Assembly: GCA_035691285.1 (NCBI GenBank)
Contig: DASSJI010000073.1
Span: 1-20,537 of the forward strand
Direction of reading: 5' to 3'
Source: DATFEN01 sp035691285
Lineage (GTDB): Bacteria; Acidobacteriota; Vicinamibacteria; Fen-336
DNA length: 20,537 nucleotides
Shown one piece after another: positions 1 through 5,615 of this stretch. Positions within the stretch are counted from its first letter, which is position 1. The number at the start of each line of letters is the position of its first letter. A program made the translations under genes and the position numbers. The notes below the pieces were generated by a model that had not been told where the DNA came from, ran no database searches, and saw nothing but the letters and a program-made list of their open reading frames with translations.

Positions 1-571
1 CGGGCCGCATCACGCCCGCCTTCTCCCGCGCGATCGACACGAGGCCCGTGCCGAGGTATTGCTCGTGGTCGCGGTCCAGGCTGACGATGGCCGAGACGAG
101 CGGCTCGCTGACGTTCGTCGCGTCGAGGCGGCCGCCCAGGCCGACCTCGAGCACCGCCACGTCGACCTTCGCGCGCCGGAAGTGCTCGAAGGCGGCGAGG
201 GTCATGACCTCGAAGTACGTGGGATGGGCGCGCAGGGCGCCGCTCCGCACGAGGCCTTTGGCCGCCTCGCGCACGCGGGCGATGGCGCGGTCGAGGGCCC
301 TGTCGCCGATCTCGCGGCCGTCCACCACGACGCGCTCGTTGACGCGGACGAGGTGCGGCGAGGTGTAGCGGCCCACGCGCAGGCCGGAGGCGCGCAGCAC
401 CGCGTCCACGTAGGCGACCACCGAGCCCTTGCCGTTCGTCCCCGCCACCAGCAGCGTCGGGTACGCGCGCTCGGGGTGGCCCAGCTCGGCGGCCAGCGCG
501 CGCGTCGTCTCCAGGCCGAACTTCATGCCGTGGAGGATGCGCGACGCGAGGTACGCGCGGGCGGGAGTCAC
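1..571 (-). CDS. folC: Bifunctional folylpolyglutamate/dihydrofolate synthase, N-terminal part (C-terminus outside window)
   Basis: Adds glutamate to folates (and to dihydropteroate in bifunctional members) using ATP; a cytosolic Mur-ligase relative. The 190 visible residues show the family order: P-loop GTNGKGS (44-50), SPHL (71-74), TYFE (118-121), EVGLGGRLDATN (142-153) and DH (169-170 region). The reading frame runs off the left edge, so roughly the first 40-45% of a usual 420-450-residue protein is present. I chose the GTG at 571: it has a GAGG 9 nt upstream, and no ATG or GTG lies nearby in frame. The frame stays open upstream, so an earlier start cannot be excluded. It lies 38 bp downstream of the toxin gene in the same direction and may share its transcript. 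No promoter of its own was seen. Identification is secure; mono- versus bifunctional activity cannot be told. Confidence 0.93.
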   Translation of the reverse strand, partial: MTPARAYLASRILHGMKFGLETTRALAAELGHPERAYPTLLVAGTNGKGSVVAYVDAVLRASGLRVGRYTSPHLVRVNERVVVDGREIGDRALDRAIARVREAAKGLVRSGALRAHPTYFEVMTLAAFEHFRRAKVDVAVLEVGLGGRLDATNVSEPLVSAIVSLDRDHEQYLGTGLVSIAREKAGVMRP

Positions 572-609
572 TGGGCCAGACCTCGGCTCCGCTGGGAGGC
601 TCGAGGCCG

Positions 610-948
610 CTAGAGCGAAAGGGCGAGACGCAGCCCCTCGTCCACCCGGCGCATGAGCGGCTCGGTCAGACGTCCCGCCCGCTCGACGAGGTCCCTTCGA
701 TCCACCGTGGCGACCTGCGAGACGTTGACCACGGATGGGCGTGCCAGCCCGCTGCTCCGCGGCCGGCAGACGACGTTGCCGGGGGCGAAAGCCAGCTTCA
801 TGTTGGTCGTGATGGCGAGAGTGACCGCCGTGGCGATGCCGCTTCGGTTGAAGTCATCGGACTGGACGACCAGCACCGGCCTCCGATGGCCAGGCTCGGA
901 ACCGTGCGGCCTTCCGAGCGTCGCCCACCAGATCTCACCGCGTTCCAC
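610..948 (-). CDS. MazF/PemK-family endoribonuclease toxin of a type II toxin-antitoxin pair
   Basis: Predicted sequence-specific mRNA-cleaving toxin, 112 residues, a normal size for the family. It begins with RGEIWW (3-8), followed by RRPVLVVQ (22-29), whose Arg23 matches the catalytic Arg of MazF proteins. Next come AITTN (45-49) with the usual catalytic Thr, APGNV (55-59), and PSVVNVSQ (71-78) with VD at 82-83. The start is GTG at 948, directly abutting the TGA of the antitoxin gene (0 nt between). A strong GGGAGGAG ribosome site lies inside the end of that upstream gene, typical of translationally coupled pairs. Codons look a little less GC-biased than in the cell-wall genes, consistent with a mobile TA module, but this is an impression, not a calculation. 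The target sequence cannot be predicted. Confidence 0.92.
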   Translation of the reverse strand: MERGEIWWATLGRPHGSEPGHRRPVLVVQSDDFNRSGIATAVTLAITTNMKLAFAPGNVVCRPRSSGLARPSVVNVSQVATVDRRDLVERAGRLTEPLMRRVDEGLRLALSL

Positions 949-1191
949 TCACTCCTCCCACTGTGTGCGGCGGAGCATCTCCAGGCTGTGCGCCAGGATG
1001 ACGGGGTCAGGCTCCGTGCCCGGCTTGCCGTAGACCGCGTTGAGGCGCTCCGTGACGTCGGCACCCGCCTGCTCCTTCAGATACGCCTCGATGGCTCGGG
1101 CATAGAGCTGGCTGCGCGGCACACGGAGTCGCTTCGCCACACGCTCCGCAGATCGATAGAGCGAGTCCGGCAGGGAGATCCCTACCTTCAC
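949..1191 (-). CDS. Ribbon-helix-helix antitoxin partner of the MazF-like toxin
   Basis: An 80-residue protein. The N-terminus KVGISLPDSLYRSAERVAKR has the pattern of a ribbon-helix-helix DNA-binding domain (beta strand 2-7, helix 9-22, second helix about 26-40 with RSQLYARAIEAYL). The C-terminal 40 residues are the expected toxin-binding tail, ending in acidic EE. Inferred role: neutralise the downstream toxin and autorepress the operon. The start is GTG at 1191. An in-frame TGA about 36 nt upstream and the absence of other ATG or GTG codons between leave this as the only reasonable start. No well-placed ribosome site precedes it, and a candidate promoter sits so close that the mRNA could be leaderless. 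It is divergent from the first mraZ. Specific antitoxin family not assigned. Confidence 0.88.
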   Translation of the reverse strand: MKVGISLPDSLYRSAERVAKRLRVPRSQLYARAIEAYLKEQAGADVTERLNAVYGKPGTEPDPVILAHSLEMLRRTQWEE

Positions 1192-1197
1192 GAGCGC

Positions 1198-1225
1198 AGT
1201 ATGACTCTTTCCTACCCCGGGTCAA
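1198..1225 (-). promoter_or_regulatory. Candidate promoter of the toxin-antitoxin operon
   Basis: On the - strand, TTGACC (1225-1220) and CATACT (1203-1198) are separated by 16 bp and resemble sigma-70 -35 and -10 boxes. The -10 ends 6 nt before the antitoxin GTG, so transcription would begin at or next to the start codon, giving a leaderless message. This is a pattern match only. The -10 is imperfect and the region is short. Confidence 0.4.
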
Positions 1226-1254
1226 GGGAGAGCGCCCAGGGCCTCGCGAGCGAG

Positions 1255-1284
1255 GTGTGGAAAAGTGGAAGAAAGTGTGGAAGA
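1255..1284 (+). promoter_or_regulatory. MraZ box 1 (operator upstream of first mraZ)
   Basis: Three 10-bp units in exact phase: GTGTGGAAAA, GTGGAAGAAA and GTGTGGAAGA. MraZ proteins are known to bind three TGGGA/GTGG-type direct repeats with a 10-bp period in front of their own genes. The box ends 13 nt before the GTG that gives a canonical MraZ N-terminus. In contrast with box 2, no convincing -35/-10 pair lies at the matching distance upstream (about 1222-1227 and 1245-1250). Confidence 0.75.
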
Positions 1285-1297
1285 CTCCCAGCTCGCT

Positions 1298-1768
1298 GTG
1301 TTCAAAGGGACTTACCGCTACAGGATCGACCCGAAGGGGCGCCTGCCCGTGCCCCCGCCGTTCCGGCGCGCGCTGCGGGAGGAGGGTGCTGGCCGCGTGG
1401 TCGTGACGCTGCTCGACCAGTGCCTCGCCGCCTACCCGCCGGGCGAGTGGGCCCGCCTCGAGGAGCAGCTCTCGCGCCTCCCGGCGTTCAGCAAGCCGGT
1501 GAAGGCCCTGACGCGGGCGCTGGCCAGCCGCGCGGTCGATTGCGACCTCGACGGGCAGGGCCGGATCCTGCTGCCGCCGGCGCTGCGCGCGAGCGCCGGC
1601 CTGACCCGCGAGGCGGTGGTCGTCGGCGTCCTCAACCGCTTCGAGGTGTGGAGCCCGGAGCCCTGGGACACCTTCCTCCGGGACTCCGAGCGCCTGCTCG
1701 ACGACGTGAGCCTGGACGTTCAGTGGCCGGTGCCCCCGGACGGGCCTTCGTCCACAGGCAAACCCTAG
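1298..1768 (+). CDS. mraZ: MraZ, transcriptional regulator of the dcw cluster (first, more divergent copy)
   Basis: MraZ is an AbrB-like DNA-binding regulator that forms oligomeric rings on repeats in front of dcw operons. The protein has both diagnostic DxxGR motifs, DPKGR (11-15) and DGQGR (85-89), each followed by a hydrophobic/proline strand (LPVPPPFR, ILLPPALR). At 156 residues it has the usual two-domain length, with a short Pro/Ser tail. I chose the GTG at 1298 because it gives the family N-terminus MFKG. In-frame GTGs at 1265 and 1277 would add 11 or 7 residues, but they lie inside the MraZ box, and 1298 itself lacks a good ribosome site (GGAAG about 14 nt away). The sequence differs clearly from the second copy, so this is not a recent duplication. 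Either it is a second functional regulator or a diverging paralogue. Confidence 0.9.
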   Translation: MFKGTYRYRIDPKGRLPVPPPFRRALREEGAGRVVVTLLDQCLAAYPPGEWARLEEQLSRLPAFSKPVKALTRALASRAVDCDLDGQGRILLPPALRASAGLTREAVVVGVLNRFEVWSPEPWDTFLRDSERLLDDVSLDVQWPVPPDGPSSTGKP

Positions 1769-1787
1769 ACGCTCCTTCACTTTTGCC

Positions 1788-1816
1788 TTGACAGCCCCTC
1801 CCCCGGGCCATAGACT
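1788..1816 (+). promoter_or_regulatory. Main dcw promoter (sigma-70 type) upstream of second mraZ
   Basis: A perfect -35 TTGACA (1788-1793), a 17-bp spacer, and a -10 TAGACT (1811-1816, 4 of 6 consensus bases). The predicted start of transcription is near 1823, inside the first unit of MraZ box 2. A repressor bound there would block the promoter. It begins 20 bp after the stop codon of the first mraZ. This is the clearest promoter in the window and the likely source of the long mur-fts transcript. Confidence 0.75.
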
Positions 1817-1820
1817 CGCG

Positions 1821-1850
1821 GTGGAATTTTGTGGCCCAAAGTGGGCTCCT
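1821..1850 (+). promoter_or_regulatory. MraZ box 2 (operator overlapping the dcw promoter start)
   Basis: Three consecutive 10-bp units each begin with GTGG: GTGGAATTTT, GTGGCCCAAA and GTGGGCTCCT. This is the three-repeat, 10-bp-phase pattern of known MraZ operators. The first unit starts 4 bp after the -10 box, placing the operator over the start of transcription. A degenerate fourth unit (GGAG) may follow at 1851. Confidence 0.82.
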
Positions 1851-1853
1851 GGA

Positions 1854-1881
1854 GTCCCCGCGGATCGGCGGTGGCGGGGAC
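1854..1881 (+). promoter_or_regulatory. Leader hairpin in the 5' UTR of the second mraZ
   Basis: A perfect 8-bp inverted repeat, GTCCCCGC (1854-1861) and GCGGGGAC (1874-1881), with a 12-nt loop. It lies between the MraZ box and the ribosome site GGGGA at 1896-1900. No T-run follows, so it is not an ordinary terminator. It could stabilise the mRNA or tune translation. The structure is seen in the sequence; any function is inference. Confidence 0.45.
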
Positions 1882-1903
1882 GCCTTCGAGTTGTGGGGGA
1901 TGA

Positions 1904-2347
1904 GTGCTGCGCGGTAACCACCCGGCACGGGTCGACGACAAGGGGCGGCTCAAGGTCCCGAACGGCTTCCGCACCGTCGTCGAGTCGCAGTACGGTCCGG
2001 AGCTCTTCGTCACGAGCGTGACGGGCGAGTACGTGCGCCTCTACCCGATGGCGGTTTGGCTCGAGATCGAGCGCAAGCTCGCCAACGTCCCCTCGGCCAA
2101 CCCCTCGAAGCAGCGCTTCCTCGACCGCGTCAACTTCTTCGGCCAGGCGGCGAGCCTCGACAAGCAGGGCCGGGTGCTGATCCCGCAGCTCCTGCGCGAG
2201 GCCGCGGCCATGGCGGGCGAGGTGAGCGTGCTGGGGCTGCAGAACCACCTGGCGGTCTGGAACCAGAAGCGCCTCCACGAGCGGTTGTTCAAGAAGGAGC
2301 CGTTCACCGACGAGGACGGCCGCGCCCTGTCGGAGTTCGGGATCTGA
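1904..2347 (+). CDS. mraZ: MraZ, transcriptional regulator of the dcw cluster (second copy, canonical position)
   Basis: DNA-binding regulator of the cluster, 147 residues. The N-terminus MLRGNHPARVDDKGRLKVP matches the family start, with DxxGR motifs at 11-15 (DDKGR) and 86-90 (DKQGR), the latter followed by VLIPQLLR. The GTG start at 1904 has GGGGA 3-8 nt upstream. The gene is immediately followed by rsmH (1-nt gap), its standard partner; RsmH is known in E. coli to be co-expressed with MraZ and to counteract it. It should repress or modulate its own promoter through box 2. Compared with the upstream copy it is closer to the typical MraZ pattern, while both have complete pairs of motifs. 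Confidence 0.96.
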   Translation: MLRGNHPARVDDKGRLKVPNGFRTVVESQYGPELFVTSVTGEYVRLYPMAVWLEIERKLANVPSANPSKQRFLDRVNFFGQAASLDKQGRVLIPQLLREAAAMAGEVSVLGLQNHLAVWNQKRLHERLFKKEPFTDEDGRALSEFGI

Positions 2348-2348
2348 T

Positions 2349-3224
2349 GTGCCCGCAGCTCGCCACGAGCCGGTGCTGCTCGCGGAGGTGCTGGAGGGCC
2401 TCCAGGTGAGGCCCGGCGGCCTCTGGGTCGACGGCACCGTCGGCCTCGGGGGGCACGCCTCGGCGATCCTCGAGACGAGCGCCCCCGAGGGCAGGCTCCT
2501 CGCCTTCGACCGCGACGCCGAGGCGCTGCGCCTGGCCGAGGAGCGCCTGGCCGGGGCGGGGGGCCGGGTGCGCTTCGTCCACGCCGACTTCCGCGCCATC
2601 CCGGAGACCCTGGGCGGCGCGCGCGCGGACGGCGTGCTGCTCGACCTGGGCGTGAGCTCCCTGCAGCTCGACACCCCCGAGCGTGGCTTCAGCTTCCAGC
2701 AGGACGGCCCGTTGGACATGCGCCTCGACCGCAGCGAGCGCCTGAGCGCGAGGGACGCGGTGAACCGCCTGCCGGAGCGGGAGCTGGCCGACGTGATCTA
2801 CCGCTACGGCGAGGAGCGCGCGTCGCGCCGGGTGGCGCGGGCCATCGCGCTGGCGCGCCGGCAGCGGCCGATCGAGACGACTGCCGAGCTGGCCGCGATC
2901 GTCCGCCGGGCGGCGCGCGGGCGGCCCGGCCTGGACGCGGCCACGCGCACCTTCCAGGCCCTGCGCATCCACGTCAACCGGGAGCTCGAAGGCCTCGGCG
3001 AGGCGCTGCGGGCCATCGCCGCGTGCCTCGCGCCCGGCGGGCGCCTCGCCGTGATCGCCTTCCACAGCCTCGAGGACCGCGAGGCCAAGACCGCCTTCCG
3101 CGCGCTGGGCCGCGAGGGCTTCCGGGTCGTCACGCGGAAGCCCGTCGTCGCCGGGGCGGACGAGGTGCGCCTGAACCCCCGGGCGCGAAGCGCGAAGCTG
3201 CGGGTCCTGGAGCGCGCCGCGTGA
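2349..3224 (+). CDS. rsmH: 16S rRNA (cytosine-1402 N4)-methyltransferase
   Basis: Methylates N4 of C1402 in 16S rRNA with S-adenosylmethionine; formerly MraW. At 291 residues it is slightly shorter than the usual ~310. The SAM-binding motif DGTVGLGGHA lies at 28-37, with the acidic ribose-binding position near D54 (FDRDAEAL). The signature segments DLGVSSLQLD, then PERGFSF with DGPLDMR, and FHSLEDR near the C-terminus are all present. The GTG at 2349 starts 1 nt after the mraZ stop and gives the family start (RHEPVLLAEVLEGL). An ATG at 2347 is in another frame. The last 4 bases overlap the start of ftsL. Confidence 0.97.
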   Translation: MPAARHEPVLLAEVLEGLQVRPGGLWVDGTVGLGGHASAILETSAPEGRLLAFDRDAEALRLAEERLAGAGGRVRFVHADFRAIPETLGGARADGVLLDLGVSSLQLDTPERGFSFQQDGPLDMRLDRSERLSARDAVNRLPERELADVIYRYGEERASRRVARAIALARRQRPIETTAELAAIVRRAARGRPGLDAATRTFQALRIHVNRELEGLGEALRAIAACLAPGGRLAVIAFHSLEDREAKTAFRALGREGFRVVTRKPVVAGADEVRLNPRARSAKLRVLERAA

Positions 3225-3604
3225 GGCTCGACAACTCCCAGATCGTGCGCGAGCGCGACCCGCGCGCCTCGCGGGACCTGCTGTTCTTCTTCCTGCTCGT
3301 CGCGTTCCTGGTGGCGGGCGCCGGGCTCTACGCCTGGCCCCACCTCGAGCTGCGCACGACCGGCATCGAGACCGAGCGCATGCAGCGCGAGCGCGAGCGG
3401 CTCAAGGAGGAGAACCGCAAGCTGCGCCTCGAGAAGGCGGCCCTCGAGGACCTGAGCCGGGTGGAGCGGATCGCCGAGAAGCAGGTGGGCCTGACGCGGC
3501 CCGCGGCGGAGGACGTGTACGTCGTCGAGGCGCCCCGGACGCCGCCCGACGGATCCCAGCTCGCGGAGCAGGGCTCCCCCGCGGCGGACGGCACGAGGAA
3601 CTGA
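3221..3604 (+). CDS. ftsL: Cell division protein FtsL
   Basis: A small bitopic membrane protein that joins FtsQ (and FtsB) to activate FtsWI at the septum. Residues 20-40 form one hydrophobic membrane segment (LLFFFLLVAFLVAGAGLYAW). Residues about 45-90 form a charged Leu-rich coiled coil (ETERMQRERERLKEENRKL and onward), followed by the typical GLTRPAAEDVYVV. Length is 127 residues. The GTG start at 3221 overlaps the rsmH stop (GTGA), so the two are probably translationally coupled. FtsL proteins diverge strongly, so the call rests on topology, coiled coil and position between rsmH and ftsI. No separate ftsB was seen in the window. Confidence 0.88.
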   Translation: MRLDNSQIVRERDPRASRDLLFFFLLVAFLVAGAGLYAWPHLELRTTGIETERMQRERERLKEENRKLRLEKAALEDLSRVERIAEKQVGLTRPAAEDVYVVEAPRTPPDGSQLAEQGSPAADGTRN

Positions 3605-3605
3605 C

Positions 3606-5615
3606 ATGGCGCGCGTGGTCCTGCCCCCGCCCGTCTCCGGCGCCGAGGCGCCGCAGAGGGACGACCGCCCGGCGCAGCTGCGTCTCATGCTGGTGGGCCT
3701 CTCGATCTCCCTGTGGGCCGTCGTGATCACCGTGCGCCTGCTCCAGCTCCAGGTCCTGAACCGCGGCTTCTTCGAGCGCATGGCCGCCCGCCAGAGCGAG
3801 CGCACGATCAACCTCGACCCGCGCCGCGGCCCGATCCTCGACCGCCACGGCAGCCCGCTGGCGGTGTCGGTGGACGCCGATTCGATCTACGCCGTGCCCC
3901 AGGACGTCGCGGACCCGGCCCGCACCGCCGCGCAGCTCGCCCGCGCCCTGGGCCTGGACGCCGCCGCGCGCCGCGAGCTCCTGGTCGCGCTGCAGAAGCC
4001 CCGGGCCTTCGTGTGGGTGCGACGCAAGGTGGACCCGGCCACGGCCCGCGCCGTGCGCGATCTGCAGCTCGAGGGCATCGGCTTCCTGACCGAGACGCGG
4101 CGCTACTACCCGAAGCGGGAGCTGGCCTCGCACCTGCTCGGCTACGTCGGCATCGACAACCTGGGCATGAGCGGCGTCGAGTACGCCTTCGAGGACCAGG
4201 TCAGGGGCCGGCCCGCCAAGGTGCTGGTCGAGACGGACGCACGCCGCCGCCCCGTGAGCCACACGGAGCGGCCATCCACCGAGGGGGCCACGGTGGTGCT
4301 CGCCCTCGACGAGGCGATCCAGCACGCGGCCGAGACCGCGCTGGAGCGCGCCGTGGTGGAGAGCCAGGCCAGCTCCGGGATCGCGATCGTGATGGACCCG
4401 ATGACCGGCGAGGTCCTGGCGCTGGCCAACCGCCCCACCTTCAACCCGAACCGCTACGCGGCCTTCGCCAGCGCGCGCTGGCGGAACCGCGCCGTGGCGG
4501 ACGCCTACGAGCCCGGCAGCATCTTCAAGATCTTCACCGCCGCGGCCGGGATCCAGGAGAAGGTGGTGGCGGTCGACGAGCGCATCGACTGCGGCGGCGG
4601 CTTCATCGAGATCGCCGGCACGCGGATCAACGACCACGCGGTGTTCGCCGAGCTGAGCTTCCGCGACGTGATCGCGAAGAGCAGCGACATCGGCGTGATC
4701 CGGGTCGCCCAGCGCCTGGGCCGCGAGAACCTCTACCGCTACATGCGCGACTTCGGCTTCGGCCAGCCGACGCGCGTGGACCTGCCCGGCGAGAGCGCGG
4801 GCCTGCTGCGCCCGACGGCCAGGTGGAGCGCGCTGTCGCTCCCCACGCTGAGCTTCGGACAGGAGATCGGCGTCACGGCCCTGCAGATGGCCGCGGCGGT
4901 CTCGGCCGTGGCGAACGGCGGCTACCTGATGCGGCCCCTGGTGGTGAAGCGCGTCGAGGACGAGAGCGGCGCCCTTCGCCAGTTCCAGCCCGAAGTGGTG
5001 CGCCGCGTCCTGGAGCCCGAGACCGTGGACACGCTCACGGACCTGCTGAGGGCGGTGGTCACGGACGGCACCGGGAAGCGCGCCGCGATCCCCGGCTACA
5101 CGGTTGCGGGCAAGACCGGCACCGCCCAGAAGGTGGACCCGAGCGGACGCTACTCGATGGTGGACCACGTGGCGTCCTTCGTCGGCTTCGTGCCGGCGGC
5201 GCGCCCGGCGATCGTCGTGCTGGCCTCCATCGACTCCCCCAGGGGCCCGCGCAACGAGGGCGGCGACGTGGCGGCGCCGCTCTTCGCCCGCCTGGCCGAG
5301 GCCGCGCTGCGCAGGCTCGCGGTCCCGCCGGACGACCCGGAGCGCGTGCTGCGCCTCGTGCCCTACGCGCCGAAGCTCACCCCGGCCGCCTTCCGCCCCG
5401 AGCAGCGCCCCGCCGTGACGCTCGCAGACGACGGCGACCCGCGCCTGATGCCCGACCTGCGCGGCGCCCCGGCCCGCGAGGCCGCGATCGCCGCGGCGCG
5501 GCGCGGGCTGCTCGTCGACCTGCGGGGCTCGGGCCGGGTCGTGGCGCAGGCGCCGCAGCCGGGCACGGAGATTGAAGCCGGCTCCTCGTGTGTCTTGACC
5601 CTGGAGCGCCCGTGA
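3606..5615 (+). CDS. ftsI: FtsI/PBP3-type septal peptidoglycan transpeptidase with C-terminal PASTA domain
   Basis: A class B penicillin-binding protein that cross-links septal peptidoglycan together with FtsW. Its 669 residues contain a membrane helix at about 27-46, the RRGPILDRHG dimerisation segment, then the transpeptidase domain. The active-site SIFK has Ser305 and Lys308, and KTG is at 503-505. The second motif reads Ser359-Ser360-Asp361 where FtsI normally has SxN (E. coli numbering is nearly identical: S307, N361). Residues 614-669 (MPDLRGAPAREA to the end) form one PASTA domain, a peptidoglycan/beta-lactam-binding module common in FtsI/SpoVD of some lineages and absent from E. coli. 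ATG at 3606 lies 1 nt after ftsL. The stop overlaps murE by 4 nt. Confidence 0.96.
   Translation: MARVVLPPPVSGAEAPQRDDRPAQLRLMLVGLSISLWAVVITVRLLQLQVLNRGFFERMAARQSERTINLDPRRGPILDRHGSPLAVSVDADSIYAVPQDVADPARTAAQLARALGLDAAARRELLVALQKPRAFVWVRRKVDPATARAVRDLQLEGIGFLTETRRYYPKRELASHLLGYVGIDNLGMSGVEYAFEDQVRGRPAKVLVETDARRRPVSHTERPSTEGATVVLALDEAIQHAAETALERAVVESQASSGIAIVMDPMTGEVLALANRPTFNPNRYAAFASARWRNRAVADAYEPGSIFKIFTAAAGIQEKVVAVDERIDCGGGFIEIAGTRINDHAVFAELSFRDVIAKSSDIGVIRVAQRLGRENLYRYMRDFGFGQPTRVDLPGESAGLLRPTARWSALSLPTLSFGQEIGVTALQMAAAVSAVANGGYLMRPLVVKRVEDESGALRQFQPEVVRRVLEPETVDTLTDLLRAVVTDGTGKRAAIPGYTVAGKTGTAQKVDPSGRYSMVDHVASFVGFVPAARPAIVVLASIDSPRGPRNEGGDVAAPLFARLAEAALRRLAVPPDDPERVLRLVPYAPKLTPAAFRPEQRPAVTLADDGDPRLMPDLRGAPAREAAIAAARRGLLVDLRGSGRVVAQAPQPGTEIEAGSSCVLTLERP

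Noticed and set aside
59..613. + strand open frame across the left edge
   Set aside because: Antisense to folC, whose - strand translation shows GTNGKGS, SPHL and EVGLGGRLDATN.
1265..1297. Longer start for the first mraZ (GTG at 1265 or 1277)
   Set aside because: These codons lie inside the 10-bp-phased operator, and the extra residues precede the family N-terminus MFKG. Kept as an alternative because 1298 lacks a good ribosome site.
1834..1846. Small inverted repeat GCCC-AAAGT-GGGC within MraZ box 2
   Set aside because: Only 4 bp and explained by the GTGG units of the operator.
3713..5575. A 620-codon + strand frame inside ftsI
   Set aside because: Arg/Pro/Gly-rich out-of-frame reading of a gene with intact transpeptidase motifs. 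Similar shadows occur in murE/murF, ftsW and ftsA.
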